Source: Proteobacteria bacterium ST_bin11 | GTDB lineage: Bacteria > Pseudomonadota > Gammaproteobacteria > Methylococcales > Methylomonadaceae | NCBI GenBank assembly: GCA_002083615.1 | Contig: MSXO01000008.1 | Span: 124,001-188,000 of the forward strand | Direction of reading: 5' to 3' | DNA length: 64,000 bases | Shown: positions 36,887-45,676 of the stretch, one piece after another | Layout: every line of letters starts with the position of its first letter | Numbering within the stretch: the first letter of the stretch is position 1 | The notes under the pieces: generated by a model | Databases searched by the model: none | What the model saw: the letters and a program-made list of their open reading frames with translations, nothing else | What the model was told of the DNA's origin: nothing | Translations under genes and position numbers: made by a program

Positions 36887-37797
36887 ATTCAGTTTAGAAA
36901 ATAGTAGTGGATAAGTATCACGAAATCCTCACGGAGGATTCTGAAAAATCTATTTTTTCTAAATTCGGTGGCGTAGGTAACCTAAAAAACTTAAGCGGAA
37001 CGGCTAGGCCAAAAAAAACCGAATTTCAAAATCGCCAATGAACGGTGAGCCATCGGTGCCAACTCTTCCGTCTTTTCAAATTGTTCATGCTTGAAGGCTG
37101 ATGCCACGGTTTACTGGCTTGGATAGCGGTAGAATTGGGTTGACGGTAGCTTTTCTGTTGGCAACCTATTTGCCCGCTCGGAAAGCGACCTAAATTGACT
37201 TTTGAGAGATGTCTAAGCCCGCCTATCCTCAGAGCAAAGCAAAATAACGGCAAATCAATTGGTTAAAGCGGCTGATATCAATCGGATTTTCACCACCATA
37301 AGCGTGTACGAAAAAAATAGGCCATTGCGGCCAATGTCCGGCATTGATGCGTTGCTTTAGGCAATACTCTGCCTGCGGCAAGCCGCTGCGCTGTCAATGT
37401 TCAATATGCTGGCGCCATTACGATGTAACCGCCATCGCCACTTCTGATCAAAAAATCACAGGATACCCCAGACAACTTGACTTTTACAGGTGAGCGCGAT
37501 GGAGCCTTACACAGCAATTACCGTTGGTTGCAAGTTTTGCGCTAGAGATAGGTAATTTCTGCAAATCGTAAAATCCGGCAAGCCGAAAAAACTTATTTCA
37601 TTTCCAAATCCAGAGCGTTTGCGATCAGCATTAGCTTTGTAAAATCCCATTTCGACTCCCATAACTCTGCTTCTCGCACTAGAAAGCGATTGCTGTGCTT
37701 CGCGTAGAACACTTACAAAAATAGTTATCTATCGGCTATTGCCATGTGCCGGCGTTCTGCGCATACTTAGGCGCACTTCATATTGTTACAAACATGG
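36887..37797. other. long intergenic region, no gene recognised
   Basis: These 911 nt between divergent genes show no frame with a ribosome site or familiar product. Near 36930-37025 there is AT-rich sequence with several hairpin-capable stretches, and the region should hold the promoters of the radical SAM operon and of the MCE transport operon. No riboswitch consensus was matched. Confidence 0.45.
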
Positions 37798-38961
37798 ATG
37801 AATACCTCAGAAATCCTATCGCCAGACACTAACGGCGCGCCAAGCTGTGCCATTAGCGCGATTTGCCAAGCAAAAACTTTGGAAATTTCATTCTCAGGAG
37901 ACTGGGTGCTGGATGCGCAATTGCCGTCTCTGGAACCCGTGCTGGCGCAAATTGAAACCCAGGCAATCGACAATATTGTAGTCTCGACGTCAGCCCTAGG
38001 GCGTTGGGATAGCATGCTCGTCACCGAATTACTCAATATAATCGAATTCGCCTCGCAAAAAGGTGTAGTGCTCGATAAAGCTAGCTTACCTGCCTCGCTT
38101 CAAGGTCTGCTGACACTGGTTTCCGCCGTGCCGGAACGGGTCGACGCTCACCGCGACCAAGCACAGACATCCTGGTCGCAAGCTTTGTTTGTCGCGACCG
38201 GCACAGCCATCCAACATGGTAAAGAGATGTTGATTTTTGTTGGGGAAATCATCATCAGCTCTTTCGCCACCCTACGCGGACAATCGCACTTTCGGCGCCA
38301 GGATTTATGGTTGTATATCCAAGAATGCGGGCCGTCGGCGCTGCCGATTGTCACCTTGATAAGCTTGTTGGTCGGTTTGATTCTGGCTTTTGTCGGCGCG
38401 GTACAGTTGTCTTTGTTCGGCGCGCAAATTTACATCGCCAACCTGGTCAGTTTAGGCATGACCCGGGAAATGGGCGGCTTGATGACGGCGATCATTATGT
38501 CGGGACGCACCGGCGCAGCTTATGCCGCGCAAATCGGTACTATGCATGTCAACAGCGAGATCGACGCCTTAAAAACCATGAATCTGGACCCGATGGCGTT
38601 TTTGGTATTGCCGCGTATGCTGGCCTTGATCATCATCATGCCGCTTTTATGTCTTTACGCTGATTTGATGGGCATCATTGGCGGTGGTTTTGTAACGGTG
38701 AATTTTTTCGATGTATCGCTGACCGAGTACATGGATCGCACCGCCAGCGCGGTAAAGATGAAGGATTTCGTTATCGGCTTCGTGAAATGTGCGGTGTTCG
38801 GTATTTTGATTGCGTTGTCGGGTTGCATGCGCGGCATGCAGTGCGGCCGTAGTGCCTCGGCGGTTGGCGATGCCGGCACATCGGCGGTGGTCACTGCCAT
38901 TGTATTTATCGTGGTTGCGGACTCGGTGATGACCATTATCTGCAATCGGCTGGGAATTTAG
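37798..38961 (+). CDS. MlaE-family permease with N-terminal STAS domain
   Basis: About 387 residues. The first 110 residues form a STAS-like domain (LEISFSGDWVLDAQLPSL), and residues about 140-387 form the MlaE permease with five or six helices, including GCMRGMQCGRSASAVGDAGTSAVV, the conserved C-terminal motif of the family. With the ATPase, MCE protein and lipoprotein downstream it forms an inner-membrane lipid transporter that moves phospholipids between membranes. The fusion of STAS and permease in one chain replaces the separate MlaB subunit of Escherichia coli. The start ATG 37798 is chosen over an in-frame TTG at 37783; neither has a strong ribosome site. Confidence 0.9.
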   Translation: MNTSEILSPDTNGAPSCAISAICQAKTLEISFSGDWVLDAQLPSLEPVLAQIETQAIDNIVVSTSALGRWDSMLVTELLNIIEFASQKGVVLDKASLPASLQGLLTLVSAVPERVDAHRDQAQTSWSQALFVATGTAIQHGKEMLIFVGEIIISSFATLRGQSHFRRQDLWLYIQECGPSALPIVTLISLLVGLILAFVGAVQLSLFGAQIYIANLVSLGMTREMGGLMTAIIMSGRTGAAYAAQIGTMHVNSEIDALKTMNLDPMAFLVLPRMLALIIIMPLLCLYADLMGIIGGGFVTVNFFDVSLTEYMDRTASAVKMKDFVIGFVKCAVFGILIALSGCMRGMQCGRSASAVGDAGTSAVVTAIVFIVVADSVMTIICNRLGI

Positions 38962-38964
38962 ACC

Positions 38965-39756
38965 ATGGCAGAGCCCTGCATTACGGTTAAAGATCTAACC
39001 ATGACTTACGGCGATTTCGTGATCCAGCACGATCTGAATTTTACGATCAATCGTGGGGATGTGTTTATTATCATGGGCGGTAATGGTTGCGGGAAAACCA
39101 CGCTGCTGCGGCACATGATAGGCTTGAAAAAACCGGCAAAGGGAGATGTGTTTTACGGGGAGCAGGGCCTGTGGCAAGCCGATCCTAAAGCTCGGCAGAA
39201 AATTTTGGCCCGCACTGGGGTGTTGTTTCAAAGCGGCGCACTGCTTAGTTCCATGACTTTAGCCGAAAACGTCGCGTTGCCCATTACCGAAGCTACGCAG
39301 TTGCCCGCTAAAAAAGTGCGTGAGATTGTGTCCTATAAACTGGCGCTGGTCGGTTTAGCCGGCTTTGAAGATTATTATCCTTCGGAGCTCAGTGGCGGCA
39401 TGCAAAAGCGCGCCGGCCTAGCGCGGGCCATGGCCTTGGATCCGGAAATCTTGTTTTTCGACGAACCCTCGGCCGGTCTGGACCCGATCACCGCGAAACT
39501 GCTGGATGACCTGATACTGAGTTTGAGCAGCGCTTTGTCGGCCACTATTGTGGTGGTTACTCACGATCTGGATAGTATTTTTGCCATCGGCAATAACTCG
39601 GTATTTTTGGATGCGGAAACCCGCACAAACATCGACGGCGGCTCCCCGCAAACCTTATTGCACGAATCCAAGCACCCCAGTGTGATTCGATTTTTAAATC
39701 GCGGCGATCAAACCGAGCAGAATAGTAGTAATCGACACATGAGGAGTCCGGCGTGA
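38965..39756 (+). CDS. MlaF-type ABC transporter ATPase
   Basis: A 263-residue ABC ATPase. Walker A GGNGCGKTTLLRH near residue 37, Q-loop FQSGALLSS, signature LSGGMQKRAGLARA, Walker B ILFFDEPSAGLDP and the switch histidine in VVTHD are all intact. The FQSGALLSSMTL stretch after the Q-loop is typical of MlaF. It starts 3 nt after the permease and overlaps the MCE gene, and would power lipid transfer through the permease. Confidence 0.95.
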   Translation: MAEPCITVKDLTMTYGDFVIQHDLNFTINRGDVFIIMGGNGCGKTTLLRHMIGLKKPAKGDVFYGEQGLWQADPKARQKILARTGVLFQSGALLSSMTLAENVALPITEATQLPAKKVREIVSYKLALVGLAGFEDYYPSELSGGMQKRAGLARAMALDPEILFFDEPSAGLDPITAKLLDDLILSLSSALSATIVVVTHDLDSIFAIGNNSVFLDAETRTNIDGGSPQTLLHESKHPSVIRFLNRGDQTEQNSSNRHMRSPA

Positions 39757-40745
39757 GTAAACAAGCCAATCCATTCGCCATCGGCGCGTTTTTGGTCGGC
39801 GCGTTGATCTTGCTGACGGCCGGCGTAATGATCTTTGGCGGTAGCGATTTTTTTAAAGACAAAAAGCGCTTCGTCATCTTCTTCGATTCGGCTTTGAACG
39901 GTCTGAACGTCGGCGCGCCGGTCAAGTTACAGGGCGTGCAGATCGGCAATGTCAGCGAGATTTCGCTGATGATGGACTCCGATACCCGGCGTATCTTTAA
40001 GCCGGTGGTCATCGAAATCGACCCGGCGCTGTTGCGGGACCTGTCTGACAAAGACACCCATACCCATACCGAGAAACAACGTTGGCAGGATGCACAGCGC
40101 CTGATCGATGCCGGTTTAAAGGGCCGCCTGGAAACACAGAGTTTATTGACGGGACTGTTGTACGTGGATTTAAATTTTTACCGCGACAAGCCGATCAATT
40201 TGGTGAAACTGGATTACGAGAGTTTGCCGGAATTGCCCAGCGTACCCACTACCGTCGACGAAATTCGCAACACCGCTGACGAAATCTTCAACAGAGTTCG
40301 GCAGTTGCCATTGGAAGACATCACCAAGAATATGGCGGACACCTTAACTTCAATGCACAGCTTGTTGGAGTCGGACGAAACCAAGAAATCCTTGGCAGCC
40401 TTGGCTAAATCCTTACAGGAAACCCAGCGGCTGATGGCCACCCTAAACGATCAGATTGGCCCGCTAATGGTCAACGCCAATAGTGCGCTGACCGAGACCC
40501 GCAATACCTTACAGGATTTCAACAAGGAGCTGTTGCCGGTGTTAAAAGCCGCAGAACAAAGCCTAAATGCGGCTACCAAGGTGATGGAGGGCTCGCAAAA
40601 TGCGCTGAATGCCGTGGAAACCATGGCCGCGCCTGATGCGCAACTGGGCCAAGCTTTGCTGGAAATGCGCAATGCCGCGCGCTCCCTAAAGGATTTGACC
40701 GAGTCCCTGGAGCGTCGGCCCGAATCGTTGATTTACGGTAAATAG
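39753..40745 (+). CDS. MCE-domain (MlaD-like) lipid-binding protein
   Basis: A 330-residue protein with one N-terminal membrane helix (about 10-30, IGAFLVGALILLTAGVMIF) followed by an MCE domain (about 38-150) with FFDSALNGLNVGAPVKLQGVQIG, and a long coiled-coil tail (about 170-320) with heptad-rich SLQETQRLMATLNDQIG. MCE proteins form hexameric rings that pass lipids across the periplasm; the long helix may extend toward the outer membrane. It overlaps the ATPase stop by 4 nt (ATGA-type coupling). Confidence 0.92.
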   Translation: MSKQANPFAIGAFLVGALILLTAGVMIFGGSDFFKDKKRFVIFFDSALNGLNVGAPVKLQGVQIGNVSEISLMMDSDTRRIFKPVVIEIDPALLRDLSDKDTHTHTEKQRWQDAQRLIDAGLKGRLETQSLLTGLLYVDLNFYRDKPINLVKLDYESLPELPSVPTTVDEIRNTADEIFNRVRQLPLEDITKNMADTLTSMHSLLESDETKKSLAALAKSLQETQRLMATLNDQIGPLMVNANSALTETRNTLQDFNKELLPVLKAAEQSLNAATKVMEGSQNALNAVETMAAPDAQLGQALLEMRNAARSLKDLTESLERRPESLIYGK

Positions 40746-40805
40746 ACCACTTTTATAGCGCTTGTTACAGGCTAAGTTTTTTTAAAGGCTTCGCTGCCAA
40801 ACCGG

Positions 40806-41393
40806 ATGAGTATGAAACATTTAATTTATATACCCCTGCTACTTTCAGTGGTTTTACTGAACGGGTGTAGTAGTGCGCCGATCCAGTTTTACATGCTGAA
40901 TGCCCAAACCGGCACTCCGCCGTTGGTCAACGCTTTGCCGGCCGGCACTGTATTGGGTTTGGGCCCCATCCATTTACCGGCCTATCTTGATCGCCCGCAG
41001 TTGGTCACGGCCTTGAGCGAACACCAATATCAACTGGACGAGCAGAGCCGTTGGGCCGAGCGCTTGGATGAAAACATCGCCCGCGCCTTGAGCTTGTCCT
41101 TAGCCAAACAATTGGGCATAGACCAATTGGTCCGCTATCCGTGGGCAGCGCGCCAAGCGGTTGATTTCCAAATAAGTTTGGACATTCTGGAGTTACATCA
41201 AACCACCAGCGGCCAAAGCCGTTTTTCGGTGCAGTGGCAGTTGAAAAAAGCCGATCAAGCTGCAATTGGCAAGCGTTTTGATTGTAGCGAAGCGGCAGGC
41301 AAGGGCGCCGAAGCCAGTGTTGCGGCGCAAAGCCGTTGCTTGACAAGGCTGAGCGTAGAATTAGCGGATGCGGTGCGGCAGGCGGCTCACTAG
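40806..41393 (+). CDS. PqiC/ABC-type transport auxiliary lipoprotein
   Basis: A 195-residue lipoprotein with signal LLSVVLLNGC, the lipidated cysteine near residue 21. The body shows FYMLNAQ and GLGPIHLPAYLDRPQLV near 55-70, then RWAERLDENIARAL, the pattern of PqiC-type outer-membrane partners of MCE transporters. It completes the four-gene lipid transport operon. The gap to the MCE gene is 60 nt. The methionine at residue 3 is an alternative start. Confidence 0.87.
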   Translation: MSMKHLIYIPLLLSVVLLNGCSSAPIQFYMLNAQTGTPPLVNALPAGTVLGLGPIHLPAYLDRPQLVTALSEHQYQLDEQSRWAERLDENIARALSLSLAKQLGIDQLVRYPWAARQAVDFQISLDILELHQTTSGQSRFSVQWQLKKADQAAIGKRFDCSEAAGKGAEASVAAQSRCLTRLSVELADAVRQAAH

Positions 41394-41411
41394 TAGATTC
41401 TGTCCGGTATC

Positions 41412-41720
41412 TCAATCCGCAGCCATTGCTGCTCCGGTTTCGTCGAAGCGCAACACATTTGTCTCGCCATCTGCATCGGTAATTTCGGCTTCGGCTAGCG
41501 AGCCGCTAGAGTGGTAGGTGTAGACATGGCGCAATTCCACTTCGCCGTAGACCCGTTTTTCCAATAGCATTAGACGTTGTTCGGTGTCGTAACAGCCGCG
41601 AAAGTAAGTGTTGCGGTTTTCCAGATGGCTTTCATCGGGAAGTTCGTTAACGAGTTTTAGCGGTAATTTCACACCGCTGTAGCTGATGAAATAGCGGCAG
41701 TCGCAGTTTTCCAATTCCAC
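41412..41720 (-). CDS. DUF6156-like conserved hypothetical protein
   Basis: A 102-residue soluble protein with ENCDCRYFISYSGVKLPLKLVN at the N-terminus (quoted in part: CDCRYFISYSG), LENRNTYFRG, YGEVELRHVYTYH and AEITDADGET. This matches, from memory, the DUF6156 family, a short conserved protein of unknown function in proteobacteria. It is convergent with the lipid-transport operon, 18 nt away, leaving little room for a shared terminator. Confidence 0.6.
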   Translation of the reverse strand: MELENCDCRYFISYSGVKLPLKLVNELPDESHLENRNTYFRGCYDTEQRLMLLEKRVYGEVELRHVYTYHSSGSLAEAEITDADGETNVLRFDETGAAMAAD

Positions 41721-42042
41721 TTTTATATTCCCAGGTTAAAAACCAATTCCCGCAAGTTTTGTGCCGAATTAACCAAGCCGAATTGCCTGGCTTGGCTGCC
41801 GGTTTCAGTCGAAATAGCTGTGGTAAATCGGTCGTCGCCATGGCAAATTGTCGGTTTTGCTACAGGCTTCTAGGCCTTGTTCCGGTTCTGCAATGTCACA
41901 ATTGCGTCATAGCTAACTTAAGTCGACCACTGTATGCGCCTAGCCTGGCAGGCTAGCGCGCATGGCATGAGGTATCGGTGGTTCTGGCGTTCCCGCTGGC
42001 TTTGTTTTTGCTTGACCTAGGTTTTAAAGCAGCCTGGTGCGT

Positions 42043-43398
42043 ATGAAACTCTTTCTGGATTGGTCCTCATATGAAAACGCCGGTATGGGCGATGCCTACG
42101 CCGACATTCCCAAACACGGTGCCGATTTCGCCAAGGCCGTGGCAGTGTGCATCGGCAGCAAACAATGCGAACGGGATGCCAAAGGGGTGATGTGCCCCAG
42201 TTTTAGGGTGACGCAAAATGCCGGCTTATCGCCGGGTGGGCGGGTGAGGGCGTTGAAGGCGGCTTTGAATGCCGATGATGATGCGGCTTTTTTCAATCCG
42301 GAACTGGCCGAAACCATGGCCTTGTGCATCAGTTGCAAAGGCTGCAAGCGCGAGTGCGAGAACGAAGTCGATATGGCCCTGATCAAGGCCGAATTTCTGG
42401 CGCAGCAAGTGCAACGCAATGGCTTGACGCTGAGGCGTCGGTTGTGGGCAGAATTGCCGAAAATACTGCGTTGGCGCGCGCTCAGACCCTTAATCCAGTG
42501 GCGCAATCGCCTGCCGCTACTGGCGCGTTTGGGTGAAGCTTGGCTGGGAATCAGTGCCAAAGTCCGCTTGCCCGAACCCGCCTCGCAACCGTTTCAGGTG
42601 CCGGCCCAATCCGAATCCAGTTTGAGCCCGGAATTGGCCGACAAACAAGTCGTACTGCTGGTCGATACCTTCAATTATTACTTCAATCCCGCTGCCGCCG
42701 AAGCCGCTAAAAAGCTGCTGAATAGCGCCGGTTATCATGTGCATATCGCTACGCCCTTGGCTGGTGATGAACCGGATCGGCCCTTGTGCTGTGGCCGCAC
42801 CTATTTTTCCAACGGTCTGATCGATAAGGCCCGCATCGAAGCGCGACGCATGGTGGCGGCGCTAGCCGAGCATGTTGCTGCTGGGCGCACGATTATTGGT
42901 TTGGAGCCGTCCTGCATCCTGAGTTTGCGCGACGAATATTTAAAGCTGGGCTTGGGCGAGCCTGCGCAAAAGCTGGCGGAAAAAGTTTTATTGTTGGAAG
43001 AGTTTATCGTCCGCGAGCAAGCCGGCAAGCGCTGGCCCATTTCCTTTCAAGCCATTCCCGGCGTCAGCAGTTTGCTGTTGCACGGCCACTGTCATCAAAA
43101 AGCGGTCGGGGCGATCAAGTCGGTGCGCAAGTTGCTGAAGCAATTGCCCAACCTTAAGTTTGAGCTGATCGAGTCGTCTTGCTGCGGCATGGCCGGCAAT
43201 TTTGGCGTCGAAGCCGAACATTACGACCAAGCTCAAGCCGTGGCTGAGTTAGCTTTATTTCCAGCGCTGCGTGCCGAACCCGACGCACTGCTTGTCAGCA
43301 ACGGTTTCTCTTGTCAGCAGCAGATCGGCAATGGCGGCTTCGCCAAGCCGCTGCATCTGGCCGAAGTACTTTGTTTAGCCTTACCTGCAGAGGATTGA
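42043..43398 (+). CDS. stand-alone CCG-domain iron-sulfur protein (lactate/glycolate oxidase FeS-half type)
   Basis: About 451 residues. The N-terminus has the ferredoxin-like sites C-IGSKQ-C-ERDAKGVM-C-P and CISCKGCKREC near residues 40-115, then two cysteine-rich CCG-type domains, the first with RPLCCGRTY near 250 and the second with CHQK and SSCCGMAGNFG near 380. In glycolate and D-lactate dehydrogenases these modules pass electrons from a flavin domain to the membrane. Here the flavin half is absent and a TAA precedes the start in frame, so the gene is a stand-alone FeS half. ATG 42043 is chosen over GTG 42037. It lies 4 nt before the AAA ATPase gene. Confidence 0.83.
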   Translation: MKLFLDWSSYENAGMGDAYADIPKHGADFAKAVAVCIGSKQCERDAKGVMCPSFRVTQNAGLSPGGRVRALKAALNADDDAAFFNPELAETMALCISCKGCKRECENEVDMALIKAEFLAQQVQRNGLTLRRRLWAELPKILRWRALRPLIQWRNRLPLLARLGEAWLGISAKVRLPEPASQPFQVPAQSESSLSPELADKQVVLLVDTFNYYFNPAAAEAAKKLLNSAGYHVHIATPLAGDEPDRPLCCGRTYFSNGLIDKARIEARRMVAALAEHVAAGRTIIGLEPSCILSLRDEYLKLGLGEPAQKLAEKVLLLEEFIVREQAGKRWPISFQAIPGVSSLLLHGHCHQKAVGAIKSVRKLLKQLPNLKFELIESSCCGMAGNFGVEAEHYDQAQAVAELALFPALRAEPDALLVSNGFSCQQQIGNGGFAKPLHLAEVLCLALPAED

Positions 43399-43402
43399 TG
43401 CG

Positions 43403-45109
43403 ATGAAATTAACTATAGATAAACGTTACCTCCAACAACTGCTTACCGATCACCCGCGCTTGCAAAGCTTAAACGACCAATTGCGTTTCGGCACCAAGGC
43501 GCAAATCCCTTACGATTTACTCAGCGAGGCGGAATTAGCCAGTCTGGCCGGGATTTACTCGCAGCAAGGCGAAGCCCTGCAACAGCAAGCGGCCTTACTG
43601 ATTGCCTTGCAAGCGGCTCTGGCCGACGACAGCCATCGCTACAACGTCGATCAACTGGAAATACTGCTGCCGGCGATCGCCAACTATCTTTTGGATGGCG
43701 GCATACGCGGCTGGCTGTTTCACGTCGAGTCTTCCGGCAGAACCTTGGCCTATCTGGTCACCCGCCTGGATTACACCCCACCGGGCGAAGAAGAAGCAGG
43801 GCGGATCTTGATCGAATTGAAAGCCAACACCAAGGGCAAAATCGTCGTGGAAAGCTTGATTATCCGTAGTAAGGATTTGGCTGATAAAACCATCCCGGAA
43901 ATCTTCGCCACCAAAGGCTATTTAAAAGAAACTCCGGAATTAATTGCCAGTTACGACGAGGCATCCGTACGCTATTTCGATTGGCGGGCGCGCTACGGCG
44001 AGCAGTTTTCCGGTTGGGGAACGGGCGAATACGCCGAGGACCCAACCGCCAGCCATCGCAGCAGCGACTGGACGCGGAAGAACACAGTAGTCATGTCCTC
44101 CGGCGGCGGGATCTGCCGCTTGGTTAACGACGAGAATATCCTCAGCGAACGGGCTTTGAGCCTGGATGCCTCCGGCGACATTCTCGGCACTTATCTGCGG
44201 AAGGCCGGCAAAAGCATGCGCTACGACAGCAAAACCGAAAGCGCCATGGAAGCCGCCAAAGCCGAAGTGCCCAAGGGCATGTTTACGGAAATGCCGGTGC
44301 ATGGTTATATCTTGATGTTTCATCTGGAATTGCATCACCACGTCTGGGTGTATGTCGATGACACCCAGCCTTATGTTTATCAACCGGAATTGAAACAAAA
44401 GCTGATCCTGCCACCGGAACAAACCGATCTGATCGACATCCTGACGGCGGAAATGGACATGTTGATGGACGATATCGTTGCCGGCAAATCCGGCGGTACC
44501 ACGGTATTGTGCGCCGGTCCGGCGGGAGTGGGCAAAACGCTGACTGCCGAAGTGTACTCGGAAATCATCAAGCGGCCTTTGTATCGGGTGCATTCCGGGC
44601 AATTGGGATTAAACGTCGCCGAGATGGAAAAAACCTTGAAGGACACTTTGATTCGCGCCCAGCGCTGGGGAGCGGTGATGCTGATCGACGAAGCCGACGT
44701 TTACATCAAAAGCCGCGCCGACAACCTGGCTTCCAACGCCGTGGTCGGCGTGTTTTTGCGGGTGCTGGAGTATTTCAATGGCCTGCTGTTTCTAACCACC
44801 AATCGGGTGGACGACATCGACGAAGCCATCATTTCCCGCTGTATCGCCATGCTGCGGTACCACGCCCCGGACCATGCGGATAGATGCAAAATTTGGCGGG
44901 TGATGACCGAGCAATTTAGTTTGCCGGTCAAGGAAGAATTGATTGACGAACTGGCGGCTATTTTTCCTGGTGCTACCGGTCGCGACATCAAGGGCTTGAC
45001 TAAACTAGTCGCCAAGTTCTGCCAGCAAAAACAACTGGCGCCGGAACTGGATGTGTTCAAGCGCTGCTCGGTGTTTAGAGGCTTGGAGTTGTTGGATCAA
45101 GCCGCGTAA
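43403..45109 (+). CDS. AAA-family ATPase with unrecognised N-terminal domain
   Basis: A 568-residue cytoplasmic protein. The C-terminal AAA module has GPAGVGKTLTAEV near residue 370 (Walker A), AVMLIDEADV (Walker B), TTNRVDDIDEA (sensor 1) and SRCIA with an arginine likely to act as finger. The N-terminal 330 residues are not recognised; they include LIELKANTKGKIVVES and RYFDWRARYGEQF. Such proteins remodel or unfold partners. The tight pairing with the iron-sulfur protein suggests a shared job such as maturation of an enzyme; this is inference. Confidence 0.82.
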   Translation: MKLTIDKRYLQQLLTDHPRLQSLNDQLRFGTKAQIPYDLLSEAELASLAGIYSQQGEALQQQAALLIALQAALADDSHRYNVDQLEILLPAIANYLLDGGIRGWLFHVESSGRTLAYLVTRLDYTPPGEEEAGRILIELKANTKGKIVVESLIIRSKDLADKTIPEIFATKGYLKETPELIASYDEASVRYFDWRARYGEQFSGWGTGEYAEDPTASHRSSDWTRKNTVVMSSGGGICRLVNDENILSERALSLDASGDILGTYLRKAGKSMRYDSKTESAMEAAKAEVPKGMFTEMPVHGYILMFHLELHHHVWVYVDDTQPYVYQPELKQKLILPPEQTDLIDILTAEMDMLMDDIVAGKSGGTTVLCAGPAGVGKTLTAEVYSEIIKRPLYRVHSGQLGLNVAEMEKTLKDTLIRAQRWGAVMLIDEADVYIKSRADNLASNAVVGVFLRVLEYFNGLLFLTTNRVDDIDEAIISRCIAMLRYHAPDHADRCKIWRVMTEQFSLPVKEELIDELAAIFPGATGRDIKGLTKLVAKFCQQKQLAPELDVFKRCSVFRGLELLDQAA

Positions 45110-45140
45110 TCAGTGGTCTGCAGAATACAATTAGCCAGCG

Positions 45141-45165
45141 TATTGTTTCTATATTAAAAACAATA
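45141..45165. terminator. AT-rich hairpin after the AAA gene
   Basis: TATTGTTT (45141-45148) pairs perfectly with AAACAATA (45158-45165) around a nine-base A/T loop, 32 nt after the stop. There is no G+C and no clear T run behind it, so its strength as a terminator is doubtful. Confidence 0.3.
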
Positions 45166-45256
45166 AATTGCTATATTCATGTATTGTTGAATTTATATAA
45201 GCATATATAGTGAAAGCGAGTTTTCGTTTCGACCCATTGACGGTCCTGGAGGCCAA

Positions 45257-45448
45257 ATGAAGATCGCTAAGATAGGAAATGCCGGTATCGCGATACTGCT
45301 TCTAGTGATAGCTGGCTTGTTAGGGGTATTACCGCTGGGATTGGTGGTCTCCGTTTTAGTGTTTGCGGCATTGATGCGTGGCAGTATTCTGTTGATTGAA
45401 AAGGCTATCGACAACGCCGCGCATGCTAATGAGATCGATAGGCATTGA
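45257..45448 (+). CDS. small hydrophobic membrane protein
   Basis: A 63-residue protein with two close membrane helices (about 9-26 and 28-50, IAILLLVIAGLLGVLPLGLVVSVLVFAALM in part: LLLVIAGLLGVLPLGLVV) and a charged C-terminal tail. A strong ribosome site TGGAGG precedes the ATG by six bases, which is the main evidence that it is expressed. I do not recognise the family and no operon partner is apparent. Confidence 0.55.
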   Translation: MKIAKIGNAGIAILLLVIAGLLGVLPLGLVVSVLVFAALMRGSILLIEKAIDNAAHANEIDRH

Positions 45449-45481
45449 TTGCCAAAATACACTCGCCGCCGAAATATCGTT

Positions 45482-45501
45482 GCTCCCGCATCAGCGGGAG
45501 C
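45482..45501. repeat. perfect 8-bp hairpin between convergent genes
   Basis: GCTCCCGC (45482-45489) and GCGGGAGC (45494-45501) pair exactly around ATCA. It lies between convergent genes at 45448 and 45677. The form resembles GCTCCC...GGGAGC-type REP hairpins. It lacks a T run on either side, so it may be a repeat rather than an intrinsic terminator. Confidence 0.5.
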
Positions 45502-45676
45502 CAAGTTACAGCGATCTCCGGCTTTCGCGACTCTTGTTGCTCACATTCAAAGCGGATGTATTTGACATAGTCTCCGCCATTGGATTGAATGAGGCCTAAT
45601 GGTGTCCACATTATTGCTGGCGGCTGCAAGTATCGCTCTGCGGCTTCAGCCAAGTAATGGTCAAAAATAACGGCGC

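Noticed and set aside
37026..37253. Minus-strand 75-codon frame in the 911-nt gap
   Set aside because: Basic, low-complexity product with no start signal; probably chance.
41647..41841. Minus-strand 64-codon frame upstream of the DUF6156 gene
   Set aside because: It overlaps the start of that gene in another frame and has no ribosome site.
44509..44883. Arginine-rich frame inside the AAA gene
   Set aside because: Shadow frame of the intact AAA ATPase, whose motifs are complete in its own frame.
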